A DNA stretch of 33,769 nt from Coriobacteriia bacterium (GTDB lineage Bacteria; Actinomycetota; Coriobacteriia; WRKU01; WQUG01), in contig WRFR01000022.1 of assembly GCA_009778715.1 (NCBI GenBank), forward strand, positions 1-33,769, written 5' to 3'. Both the position numbers and the translations under genes were made by a program. Positions 22,580 to 29,374 of this stretch are shown here, in pieces. How positions within the stretch are numbered: the first letter of the stretch is position 1; the number at the start of each line of letters is the position of its first letter. Under the pieces are notes generated by a model. It worked only from the letters and a program-made list of their open reading frames with translations, was not told the DNA's origin and ran no database searches.

Positions 22580-24502
22580 ATGCTAAGACGTTATGTCACC
22601 ATAATCATCGCAGGAGTACTCTGTGCGATGCTCTGCCTGCCAGCCTTGGCGGTGGCTGCGCCGACACAGGCTGTGGCGTCGCCGTCGGCTTCGTCGCCGG
22701 AGTCGACAAGGGCCAGTCTGAATGCCGGGATGGCCAGCGTGACGGCGACCGGTACGTTCAGTTATACCGTGCGGGTGATCCCCGCTCGCAGCGCTGACAG
22801 CATCAGCGCGCGCTTCGAGCTTTCGGACCTGAATGGCCGCCGGATCTACTGGCGTACGAAGTATTGGACCTTCAAGACGAATGGGAGCGCCGCGCCCGTC
22901 CCGCTCAGTCCTGGTCCCGCTCAGGACGGGAGCTATTCTTACACGTTCACCAACGACTTGAGTAGCTTGAACCTGAGTCCGGGAGATTATAAAGTCAGTT
23001 GTACGATCCATACCAGTACGCCCGAGCGCGCTACGATACAGCAACTGAACAGCCATCTTTTCATTTATGATCCAGCAGGTGCGCCAGCCCCGGCGGCTCT
23101 GGTACTGCGTATCGGAGCGCCGCCTCTGCAACGTACGGATGGCGTTTTCGCCAGCGACCCGGCGACCGGTACGGCTGCCCTGCGAGCCGGAGAGATTAGC
23201 CAGCTGTCACGCTGGGTCATCGCTCATCCGACCGTTCGGCTGACTCTGGCGCCTTCACCCCTGTTGATCGGGGAGCTGGCAAATATCGCTGATGGTTGCT
23301 CATACAAGGACAAGAGCGGAGCAACAGTCGAGCTTGCCGCCAGCAGCCCGGCTGCGTATGCCTGCGCCCAGGCGCTTGGTGACCTGCGCACAGCCCTTGC
23401 GACCGGACGCCTGGAGCTTGCCTGGCAGGGGTATGCAGACCCAGATGTCGGCGCTCTTTTGCAGTATAAGCTCACGGCTGACATTACGACTCAGTATCAA
23501 CAGGGGAGGGCCGTCCTCAAAACGGTGCTGGGCATCGACCCGGCTCCCGTGACCGCTCCTTTTGGCGGCGCCACGGTCGAGCAGGCGGGAAAGCTTCTGG
23601 CTCCTCTGGGGGTCAAGCAGGTGCTGCCTGCCAGTTACAACAAAGTTTCGCAGTCATTGGAGACCAGCACGGTGGTTGCAACCCAGGCTCTCCTTTTCTC
23701 CCAGCGCGGTCAGGCGAAAGCGACAGCAGTCGTGGTCGGATTACCCCTGGATGAGCCTGCGGCGACCGCACTGATACAGCGCGTTGAAACCCTGCAAACC
23801 TGTGCATGGATCAAGTTCCAGGCGCCCGACGCTACGGTTCTGCGGCCAATCACTGACGACCCAGCGCTGACCTACCAGCCCCTGGAGACTCCCCGTCATG
23901 ATTTCACGGCGATCTGGTATGCACGCCAGGCGGCGCTCGGCCTGGCCAGCGCGGTCGATACGAAGGACCAGAATGTGCAGGATGCCGCACGATTCTCGCT
24001 GGTTGCCGAGAATGCGTTTGGGCCTCACCCCGCCTCAGCCCCCGGCGCTGAAAGCTATGCGACCGGCGCCCTCAGGATTGTCAGGAAATTCTTCTCAGCT
24101 TTGAGCCTGAAGATGCGGCCGGTAACGCTTGCTGGCAACTCGGGCGAGGTGCCGATCACAGTGGCAAACAGCACGAACACTCAGATGCAGGTTCACCTTG
24201 AGTTCTCTGCAAAGGGAACCGGTCTAAAGGTTGAGCCGCCCAAAAGCCCCCCCCTGGTAGTAGCTGGCAACGAAGCCCTTTACAGCCCTAAAGTTACCTT
24301 GCACACGGTAGGATCCAGCATGATGCAGGTGCGCCTGATGGCAGGAGGGTATGCTATCTGTGAAGATAGTGTCGCGATTTCTGGTTCATATCTCGATATC
24401 ATCGGTATCGTTGCTATAGTGGTTATCGTCGGCGCAGGACTGGTGATTTATATCTGGCGCCATGCCAGAAAAGTACAGGAAGGTGGGACTCGTGCCAGCT
24501 GA
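22580..24502 (+). CDS. Large secreted membrane-anchored protein, DUF6049-like
   Basis: Protein of 640 residues with a clear signal peptide (1-27, ending ALAVAA), a long outside region and one C-terminal membrane segment (about 608-630) followed by a short basic tail. The outside part contains an N-terminal beta-rich region, a stretch with RLTLAPSPLLIGELA and a beta-sandwich-like domain before the membrane (PITVANSTNTQMQV). This architecture, and its position a short distance upstream of trxB and trxA, match the DUF6049 (Rv3909-like) proteins of actinobacteria. In mycobacteria those precede murJ, sigM and the trx genes. The role of that family is thought to lie in the cell envelope. The ribosome site is weak (CGGA). 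The next gene overlaps its end by 11 bases. Confidence 0.7.
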   Translation: MLRRYVTIIIAGVLCAMLCLPALAVAAPTQAVASPSASSPESTRASLNAGMASVTATGTFSYTVRVIPARSADSISARFELSDLNGRRIYWRTKYWTFKTNGSAAPVPLSPGPAQDGSYSYTFTNDLSSLNLSPGDYKVSCTIHTSTPERATIQQLNSHLFIYDPAGAPAPAALVLRIGAPPLQRTDGVFASDPATGTAALRAGEISQLSRWVIAHPTVRLTLAPSPLLIGELANIADGCSYKDKSGATVELAASSPAAYACAQALGDLRTALATGRLELAWQGYADPDVGALLQYKLTADITTQYQQGRAVLKTVLGIDPAPVTAPFGGATVEQAGKLLAPLGVKQVLPASYNKVSQSLETSTVVATQALLFSQRGQAKATAVVVGLPLDEPAATALIQRVETLQTCAWIKFQAPDATVLRPITDDPALTYQPLETPRHDFTAIWYARQAALGLASAVDTKDQNVQDAARFSLVAENAFGPHPASAPGAESYATGALRIVRKFFSALSLKMRPVTLAGNSGEVPITVANSTNTQMQVHLEFSAKGTGLKVEPPKSPPLVVAGNEALYSPKVTLHTVGSSMMQVRLMAGGYAICEDSVAISGSYLDIIGIVAIVVIVGAGLVIYIWRHARKVQEGGTRAS

Positions 24503-25649
24503 TACAGGCCAAAGCGAAATGATCGTCTTCGATACGAACGTCCTGCTGACCGATCCTCAGACACTCTTCGCGTATCCCAACGCAGAGATCATTATCCCCG
24601 AGACCGTCCTCTCAGAACTTGATAAACTGAAGACAAGCCACTCCGATCCTGACCTGAGGTTCAGGGGACGTGAAGTGACGCGGCTGATTTTCGAGCTGGC
24701 CGACGGGAACTCCCTGATCGATGGCGTCGACCTGCCCGAGGGCGGGCTGCTGCGGGTGGTGCCCTTCGAGTACAACAACCAGTCTTTGCCCGAGGGTTTT
24801 TCAACTAAGACGCCCGATGACAAGATACTGGCCACTGCGTGGCTCCTGAATGAAGAGCTGGACGACGAGTCGTCACTGACGCTTTTGACCAATGACCTGA
24901 ACATGCTGCTTAAAGCGCAGACGGTGGGCCTTGAGGTCAGTCAATTTGGCAAGGGGCACGACATCAGCTTCGGCAAGCGCTATATCATCCGCCCGTTCCA
25001 GCGTTACCGGGTCCCGCTGCTGATGCTGATGGTGGCCATTGCGCTTTTTGCCGCAGTGACTGTGATCGGGATCACCCAGGGCGGCCTGTTTCGCGCACAG
25101 CGCACTACGCTTTCGACGGAGTTTCGCAATCTGCTGACCTCAGACCAGCAAAACGCTTATGATGCGTTGGTCTCGCTGCAAAATGACCCGAACGATACCG
25201 ACGCCATGCTGACCCTGGCGAATTTCTACTACGATCGCACGAATCTCGACCAGGCCAATAACGATAGTGCAAGCATGATGGCCGACGCCAAGAACGGCAT
25301 CACCTACTTCACCAAATACCTGGAGCATTTTCCGACTGCCGCCGACGCGCGCAGCGACATGGCAGCGCTGTATTACTACAGCGGCGACACTGACACCGCC
25401 ATCCAGGAGATCGGCAAGGTCCTGGAGTTGAACCCCAATCACGTCAAGGCAAACTATAACCTGGGCATCTTCTATGCTTTTGGGCGCAATGACCTTGACG
25501 GCGCAATGAAGCAGATGGAGAAAGTCCTCGAACTGACCAAAGGCAGCACTGCGGACAAGACGACTTATGACAAGGCGACCCAATTGTTAAAATCGATCAA
25601 GGCACGCCAACAAAGCGAAGAGGCGACCACGACGGCGCAGGCACAATAA
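24492..25649 (+). CDS. PIN-domain ribonuclease fused to a membrane segment and TPR repeats
   Basis: A 385-residue three-part protein. Residues 10-150 form a PIN nuclease domain with the expected acidic residues: FDTN (D14), VLSELDKLK (E42), PDDKILATA (D110) and LLTNDLNML (D135). It is close to the PIN domain found in PhoH-type proteins. A basic segment (GKRYIIRPFQRYR) precedes a membrane helix at about 174-196, which predicts a cytoplasmic nuclease. Residues ~215-350 contain TPR-like helical repeats (AALYYYSGDTDTAIQ, ANYNLGIFYAFGRNDLDGA), predicted outside. GTG 24492 has AGGAAGG upstream and overlaps the preceding gene by 11 bases, indicating coupling. Alternatives are ATG 24462 and 24519. 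The domain order is unusual and the function is unknown. Confidence 0.8.
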   Translation: MPADTGQSEMIVFDTNVLLTDPQTLFAYPNAEIIIPETVLSELDKLKTSHSDPDLRFRGREVTRLIFELADGNSLIDGVDLPEGGLLRVVPFEYNNQSLPEGFSTKTPDDKILATAWLLNEELDDESSLTLLTNDLNMLLKAQTVGLEVSQFGKGHDISFGKRYIIRPFQRYRVPLLMLMVAIALFAAVTVIGITQGGLFRAQRTTLSTEFRNLLTSDQQNAYDALVSLQNDPNDTDAMLTLANFYYDRTNLDQANNDSASMMADAKNGITYFTKYLEHFPTAADARSDMAALYYYSGDTDTAIQEIGKVLELNPNHVKANYNLGIFYAFGRNDLDGAMKQMEKVLELTKGSTADKTTYDKATQLLKSIKARQQSEEATTTAQAQ

Positions 25650-25674
25650 TCAGTGCCGCAAAGGAGTATAACCA

Positions 25675-26727
25675 ATGACGACACGCATGATCGATGTTGC
25701 GGTGATCGGTGGAGGTCCCGCAGGGCTTACGGCTGGCCTGTATGCTGCCCGTGGAGGCGCACACACGGTTATCTTTGAACGCCAGGCCGCTGGCGGGCAG
25801 ATCATCACGACCGATCGCGTCGAGAACTACCCGGCTTTCCCGAAAGGGGTGTCCGGGGCAGAGCTGGGCGAGCGTATGGCGCAGCAGGCAACATCCCAGG
25901 GTGCCGAGATCGCGCTGTTCGAGGAGATCACAGCAATCCATCACGTCAATGAAGGGGAGCCGCTTCAATCCCCCTCTGTCAGCGCGAGCGAAGCCGAAGG
26001 CGAAGCGCGGCGATCCAGTCAAGCGGGGGAGCCTCTGGTTCTGGCGCCCGCAGGCGGTGGTTTCATGCTTGAGACGACCGATCCGGCTGCGCGCGTCTTT
26101 GCGCGTACGGTGATCGTAGCGACCGGAGCGGTGCCACGCAAGCTGGGGATTCCCGGCGAGGACGCCTACACGGGACGCGGCGTATCCTGGTGCGCGACCT
26201 GTGACGGGGCGTTTTATCGGGGCAAGGTTGTGGCCGTTATCGGCGGCGGCGACGCGGCGCTTGAAGAGGCGATCTTTTTGACGAGGTTTGCATCGCATGT
26301 CTATCTCGTGCATCGGCGCCAGGAGTATCGCGCGGCTCGCGTCGTCATCGAGCGCCTTGAGTGCACGGCTACGATCGAGCCGGTTCTCGGCTACGTGCCG
26401 CTCGAGATCTTAGGCGACAAGGAGAGTGGCAAGGTGTCCGGCCTGCGCCTGAAAAGTGTCGCCGATGAGAGTGAGCGCACCCTGGAGGTCGCTGGCGTCT
26501 TCGAATTCGTTGGGACGGCGCCGATCTCTGCGCTGGTAGCCCGCGACCTGGTCAACACCGATGAGCGAGGCTACATCCATGCTGACGCCGATGGGACGAC
26601 CTGCTTGCCCGGCTTGTTTGCTGCCGGTGACGTGACTGATACGACGCTGAAGCAGGTGGTGACTGCCGCAGGTTCAGGCGCCGCCGCAGGCTTTGCCGCC
26701 TTGCATTATCTTGAGGAGCATGCCTAA
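25675..26727 (+). CDS. trxB: Thioredoxin reductase with an in-frame insertion
   Basis: FAD- and NADPH-dependent flavoenzyme that reduces thioredoxin. It has the FAD loop IGGGPAGLTAG (11-21), the redox-active CATC (173-176), the NADPH loop IGGGDAALEE and the closing AAGDVTDTTLKQ. It is 350 residues, roughly 35-40 longer than usual, mostly because of an extra segment near residues 94-119 between two strands of the FAD domain (see the repeat at 25954-26033). Reading frame and all catalytic motifs are intact on both sides, so the enzyme is probably active. The ATG follows AAAGGAG at good spacing. trxA is 124 bases downstream with its own -10 box. Confidence 0.95.
   Translation: MTTRMIDVAVIGGGPAGLTAGLYAARGGAHTVIFERQAAGGQIITTDRVENYPAFPKGVSGAELGERMAQQATSQGAEIALFEEITAIHHVNEGEPLQSPSVSASEAEGEARRSSQAGEPLVLAPAGGGFMLETTDPAARVFARTVIVATGAVPRKLGIPGEDAYTGRGVSWCATCDGAFYRGKVVAVIGGGDAALEEAIFLTRFASHVYLVHRRQEYRAARVVIERLECTATIEPVLGYVPLEILGDKESGKVSGLRLKSVADESERTLEVAGVFEFVGTAPISALVARDLVNTDERGYIHADADGTTCLPGLFAAGDVTDTTLKQVVTAAGSGAAAGFAALHYLEEHA
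25954..26033 (+). repeat. Small GC-rich repeat element inserted in frame in trxB
   Basis: The two ends share GGGGAGCC (25954-25961 and 26026-26033, 72 bases apart, a multiple of three). Inside are CCCCC (25970-25974) and GGGGG (26025-26029), which can pair. The core has CTGTCA, GCGAGCGAAG and GCGATCCAGTC, the same word order as the dispersed small palindromic repeats of the GTCATTGCGAGC...GCAATCC type seen in many bacterial genomes. It encodes about 24 Ser/Ala/Glu/Arg-rich residues absent from ordinary thioredoxin reductases. Confidence 0.55.
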
Positions 26728-26807
26728 ACGGCTGAGACAGGGGGACGGGTGAGACAGGTGAACATGCCGTCTGTCTGGATTGCTGATGGATTTTTAACGT
26801 ATGCGCC

Positions 26808-26813
26808 TATAAT
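26808..26813 (+). promoter_or_regulatory. -10 box upstream of trxA
   Basis: A perfect TATAAT stands 38 bases before the trxA start codon. No good -35 is visible at 16-18 bases (closest TGATGG). A start near 26820 would leave a leader of about 30 bases containing GGAAGGA. trxA can therefore probably be transcribed apart from trxB. Confidence 0.5.
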
Positions 26814-26851
26814 GAAAAAATGAAAGTTACAGAGTGGAAGGATCAAATACC

Positions 26852-27169
26852 ATGGCAGAACTGAAACAGATTACGGACGCAACGTTTTCCGCTGACGTCG
26901 AGCAAAGTACCGGTACTGTCGTGCTGGATTTCTGGGCGCCCTGGTGCGGTCCCTGCCGCGGCATGGAGCCGATCCTGAAAAAGATCGCCGACGAGCATCC
27001 GGAGATGTGCATCGCGCAACTCAATGTTGATGAGAATCCCCAGACGGCACAGAAGTTCGACGTCATGTCCATCCCGACCTATGTGGTCTTTAAGGATGGC
27101 CAGGCGGCGAAGCGCTTCGTAGGCGGTATGCCCGAAGCCCGTTTTCTCTCAGAAGTCCAGTCAGCATAG
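26852..27169 (+). CDS. trxA: Thioredoxin
   Basis: Small thiol-disulfide carrier of 105 residues, the natural partner of the adjacent thioredoxin reductase. It has the active site WCGPC (31-35), the DFWAP strand before it and the cis-proline SIPTY after the NVDENP turn. Start ATG 26852 has GGAAGGA upstream; the frame is open from GTG 26834, but that codon overlaps the ribosome site and adds nothing conserved. It ends 17 bases before a small gene of unknown function. Confidence 0.95.
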   Translation: MAELKQITDATFSADVEQSTGTVVLDFWAPWCGPCRGMEPILKKIADEHPEMCIAQLNVDENPQTAQKFDVMSIPTYVVFKDGQAAKRFVGGMPEARFLSEVQSA

Positions 27170-27186
27170 AAAGGCGTATAGGAATA

Positions 27187-27435
27187 ATGTGTACTGATGG
27201 AGTGAATCATAACCAACTGCAGATGATGATGGAAATGTGCCAGTCTGAGGTCGAACTGATCGAGGACTGGGTCAAAGAGCTGGCGCACCTGGCTGGCCAT
27301 GCGGGCCTTGAGGCGGAGAGCAGCCTGGCCGATGCAGTCACCGAGCTCAAGAGTGTGCGCCGTCGCCTGGATCGCGCCTCAGAAGAGGTTGAAAGCACGT
27401 CGAACTTCCCAGAGTCGACCGTAACCGCTCTCTAA
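27187..27435 (+). CDS. Small hypothetical helical protein
   Basis: An 82-residue protein with the start MCTDGVNHNQ. It is almost entirely amphipathic helix, with charged repeats such as ELKSVRRRLDRASEEVE, suggesting a coiled coil. The sequence TATAGGAATA precedes the ATG (a modest AGGA site). It lies 17 bases after trxA and is followed by a terminator, so it is probably the last gene of the trx transcript. I do not recognise the family. The N-terminal Cys and Met-rich stretch (MMMEMCQ) might bind metal or be redox-active, but this is only a possibility. Confidence 0.7.
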   Translation: MCTDGVNHNQLQMMMEMCQSEVELIEDWVKELAHLAGHAGLEAESSLADAVTELKSVRRRLDRASEEVESTSNFPESTVTAL

Positions 27436-27465
27436 TAAAGAGCGCGCTATCCGCCCTCATCTTTT

Positions 27466-27494
27466 AAGCAGCTCGCGTTTTCTGCGGGCTGCTT
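27466..27494 (+). terminator. Terminator after the trx operon
   Basis: AAGCAGCTCGC (27466-27476) pairs over 11 bases with GCGGGCTGCTT (27484-27494), with one G-U pair and a seven-base loop. The following GTGGTTTCGTT is only moderately T-rich, but TTTT also precedes the stem. Confidence 0.7.
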
Positions 27495-27845
27495 GTGGTT
27501 TCGTTGAGCCGCTCAAATCTCAAAAAAATCCTCTAAAATCTCCCATTTTTCCTAAGATATGGTACTATTATTAACAATATTTACTATATCTTGAAGAGGA
27601 TATGGCAAGGCGAGTTGGTCTCCAATCAGCTCAAGACAGTGTGAAAAAAAGGGTTTTCAAAGTTTTTTAAAAAATTTTAAAGAAGGGGTAAGGTTCCAGC
27701 CTGCTTCTTCGTCTTATATGTGAACGTGATCCGCTCATAAGCGTAGATCAGAGGGGGCAGGGTACTCTGAGAGCTGAGCCGATCCGCGCAATCTGTCTGG
27801 TTTGTTGGAGACACCTTAAGGGAAAAAGCGGGGGAAATCCACATC
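27495..27845 (+). promoter_or_regulatory. AT-rich, structured region upstream of the ECF sigma gene
   Basis: No convincing gene. From left to right it holds a 39-base AT-rich inverted repeat (27554-27592), a possible 22-codon frame (27602-27670) and long A and T runs around 27645-27685. The last ~120 bases have several short pairings, for example CAGAG with CTCTG near 27754-27771, and CGC with GCG inside GATC repeats near 27729-27750. The region must contain the sigma gene promoter, but no standard -35/-10 pair stands out. The weak AAGGG before ATG 27846 is distant. It could be autoregulated or read by an alternative sigma factor. Confidence 0.4.
27554..27592. repeat. AT-rich inverted repeat, possible operator
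   Basis: AAGATATGGTA (27554-27564) and TACTATATCTT (27582-27592) are complementary at 10 of 11 positions. They are separated by 17 AT-rich bases, and an inner TATT/AATA pair lies close to the same centre. No T run follows immediately, so a regulator-binding site is more likely than a terminator. Confidence 0.5.
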
Positions 27846-29321
27846 ATGGAAAACGATCAGGTGATCGCAGCAGTGCAAGAAGCACAACAGGGCTCCAAGC
27901 AAGCCTTTGGCGTCTTGTATGAGGCCTATTACCAGCAGTTGTATTATTACGCGTGCAAGCGTCTGGGCTCCGAGGAAGCGGCGCGCGATGTGGTCCAGGA
28001 GACCTTCCTTCGCGTGTTGCTCAAGATCGGCGAGCTTCGCAACCCTGCCAGCTTCAGTAGCTGGGTCTATCGCATAACCAACAACAATATCCTCACCGCG
28101 TTGCGCAGCCGCACGCGTGAGATGCAGACATCCATCGAATGGCAAGAGCTTGAGCAGGGTGACTACCGTTCGATCGATACGATCAATGCGGCGCAAGGCA
28201 GGATCGCCCAGATAACGACGGTGGAGTTCCTGCCGCAGGACGCGCTTGAGATCAAAGAGGATCGCGCGCTGATTCTGCGTCTGATCGACACGCTGACCGA
28301 TGTCCAGAAAGAGGCGATCGTTCTGTGTTATTACGCGGGCTTCACCTCACCCGAGATCGCCCGCATTCTTGAGATTTCCACCAGTGCGGTTGATAAGCGC
28401 TTGCATGATGCGCGCCACGCGTTGCAGACGGCCTATAAGGCGGAGAGCGGACGTAAGGACCTGACGGTATCAGGCGCGGCGGGGCAGACGCCGGTTTTGA
28501 CCCGTCTGCTGCGTGAAGAGAGCACAGAGGTGGCGCAACCACAGGCGGAAACCTCGATAACCGCAGGTTTGATGGCTGCCATCCCGGGCCTTCTGGCAAC
28601 GGGTATGGCGGATCCCCAGGCGGCTGCGCGCGCAGGATACTTTCTGGACTTGGCAAAAACAGGAGCGCTTGGCCACGTTGCAGCAGGCGGTCACCTGGGA
28701 CAGGCTCTGCCTGAGGTGGTCACGGCCAAGGCTTCGCCTAAGGTGCCGACGGTGGCTAAGGCCATCGGCGTCGCAGCCGTTCTCGCCTTGCTGGTCGGCG
28801 GTGGTTTCGCGCTCGCCCACTACGGGCTGGGCGCCTCGCGTAGTGCGCGCCGTCTCAATGTGCCGCCTGTCAATACTGCCGTGCAGCCGGAAGCGTCGAT
28901 CGTGTCCACGCCTACCGCGATCACATCGGTGGTTGCGACCGATTCAGTTTCTGCGGGAGCAACCTCGGCGCCGACTCCGGCGCCACAACCCGCGCCGACT
29001 CCGGCGCCACAACCCGCGCCGACTCCGACGCCTGCACACGTGCCAGCGCCTGTACCAACGCCTGCGCCAGTCCGCCCTGTGATCACGGTCGCGCATGCTG
29101 CGCTGACCTATCCGGTCGGCACCACGCTGACGATCGCTCGCATCCTGCGTGATGCGGGAGTGACAGCCTGGGACGCGCAGGGCAATGCGCTGGCAGTGAC
29201 CTTGGAACGAACAGAGGCCATCGATATAAACACGCTAGGAACGACGACGATATTTGCGTGCGCAAGAGACAGCGAAGGCACCGAGGCGATAACGCAATTG
29301 ATTCGCATCACGATGAAGTGA
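27846..29321 (+). CDS. ECF sigma factor fused to a membrane segment and an outer Ig-like domain
   Basis: The N-terminal ~200 residues are an ECF sigma factor. Region 2 carries FGVLYEAYYQ, DVVQETFLRV (48-57) and FSSWVYRITNN (70-80). Region 4 carries LTDVQKEAIVLCYYAG (150-165) and the helix-turn-helix SPEIARILEISTSAVDKRLHDAR (168-190). A long linker (about 200-300) leads to one membrane helix (about 305-327). Beyond it lie a Pro-rich spacer (about 365-405, PTPAPQPA repeats) and an ~80-residue beta-sandwich-like domain resembling DUF5011/Ig-like modules. The sigma part would therefore be held at the membrane, its outer domain sensing the surface. The giant adhesin gene begins 53 bases downstream, and no separate anti-sigma gene is present. 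Whether proteolysis releases the sigma part is unknown. Confidence 0.9.
   Translation: MENDQVIAAVQEAQQGSKQAFGVLYEAYYQQLYYYACKRLGSEEAARDVVQETFLRVLLKIGELRNPASFSSWVYRITNNNILTALRSRTREMQTSIEWQELEQGDYRSIDTINAAQGRIAQITTVEFLPQDALEIKEDRALILRLIDTLTDVQKEAIVLCYYAGFTSPEIARILEISTSAVDKRLHDARHALQTAYKAESGRKDLTVSGAAGQTPVLTRLLREESTEVAQPQAETSITAGLMAAIPGLLATGMADPQAAARAGYFLDLAKTGALGHVAAGGHLGQALPEVVTAKASPKVPTVAKAIGVAAVLALLVGGGFALAHYGLGASRSARRLNVPPVNTAVQPEASIVSTPTAITSVVATDSVSAGATSAPTPAPQPAPTPAPQPAPTPTPAHVPAPVPTPAPVRPVITVAHAALTYPVGTTLTIARILRDAGVTAWDAQGNALAVTLERTEAIDINTLGTTTIFACARDSEGTEAITQLIRITMK
28968..29027 (+). repeat. 24-base tandem repeat encoding the Pro-rich spacer
   Basis: Two exact 24-base units (28968-28991 and 28992-29015) and the first half of a third encode APTPAPQP. 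Unit number could vary by slippage without changing frame, altering spacer length in the tethered sigma factor. Confidence 0.85.
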
Positions 29322-29374
29322 TGGGAATGGGAACTTGGCAACAAGAGAGTGATGTGCGACCGAGAGGAAAAGTA

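Noticed and set aside
26728..26780. Hairpin-like AGACAG/CTGTCT arms between trxB and trxA
   Set aside because: The stem is interrupted by a GGGG bulge with a long loop, and the T run is too far away to call a terminator.
27602..27670. 22-codon frame upstream of the sigma gene as a gene
   Set aside because: AGAGG is only two bases from the ATG and the basic peptide matches nothing I know, so I list it only as part of the intergenic region.
28968..29027. CRISPR-like short repeats
   Set aside because: The units are contiguous with no spacers and encode a Pro-rich protein spacer. No CRISPR array or cas gene was seen in the window.
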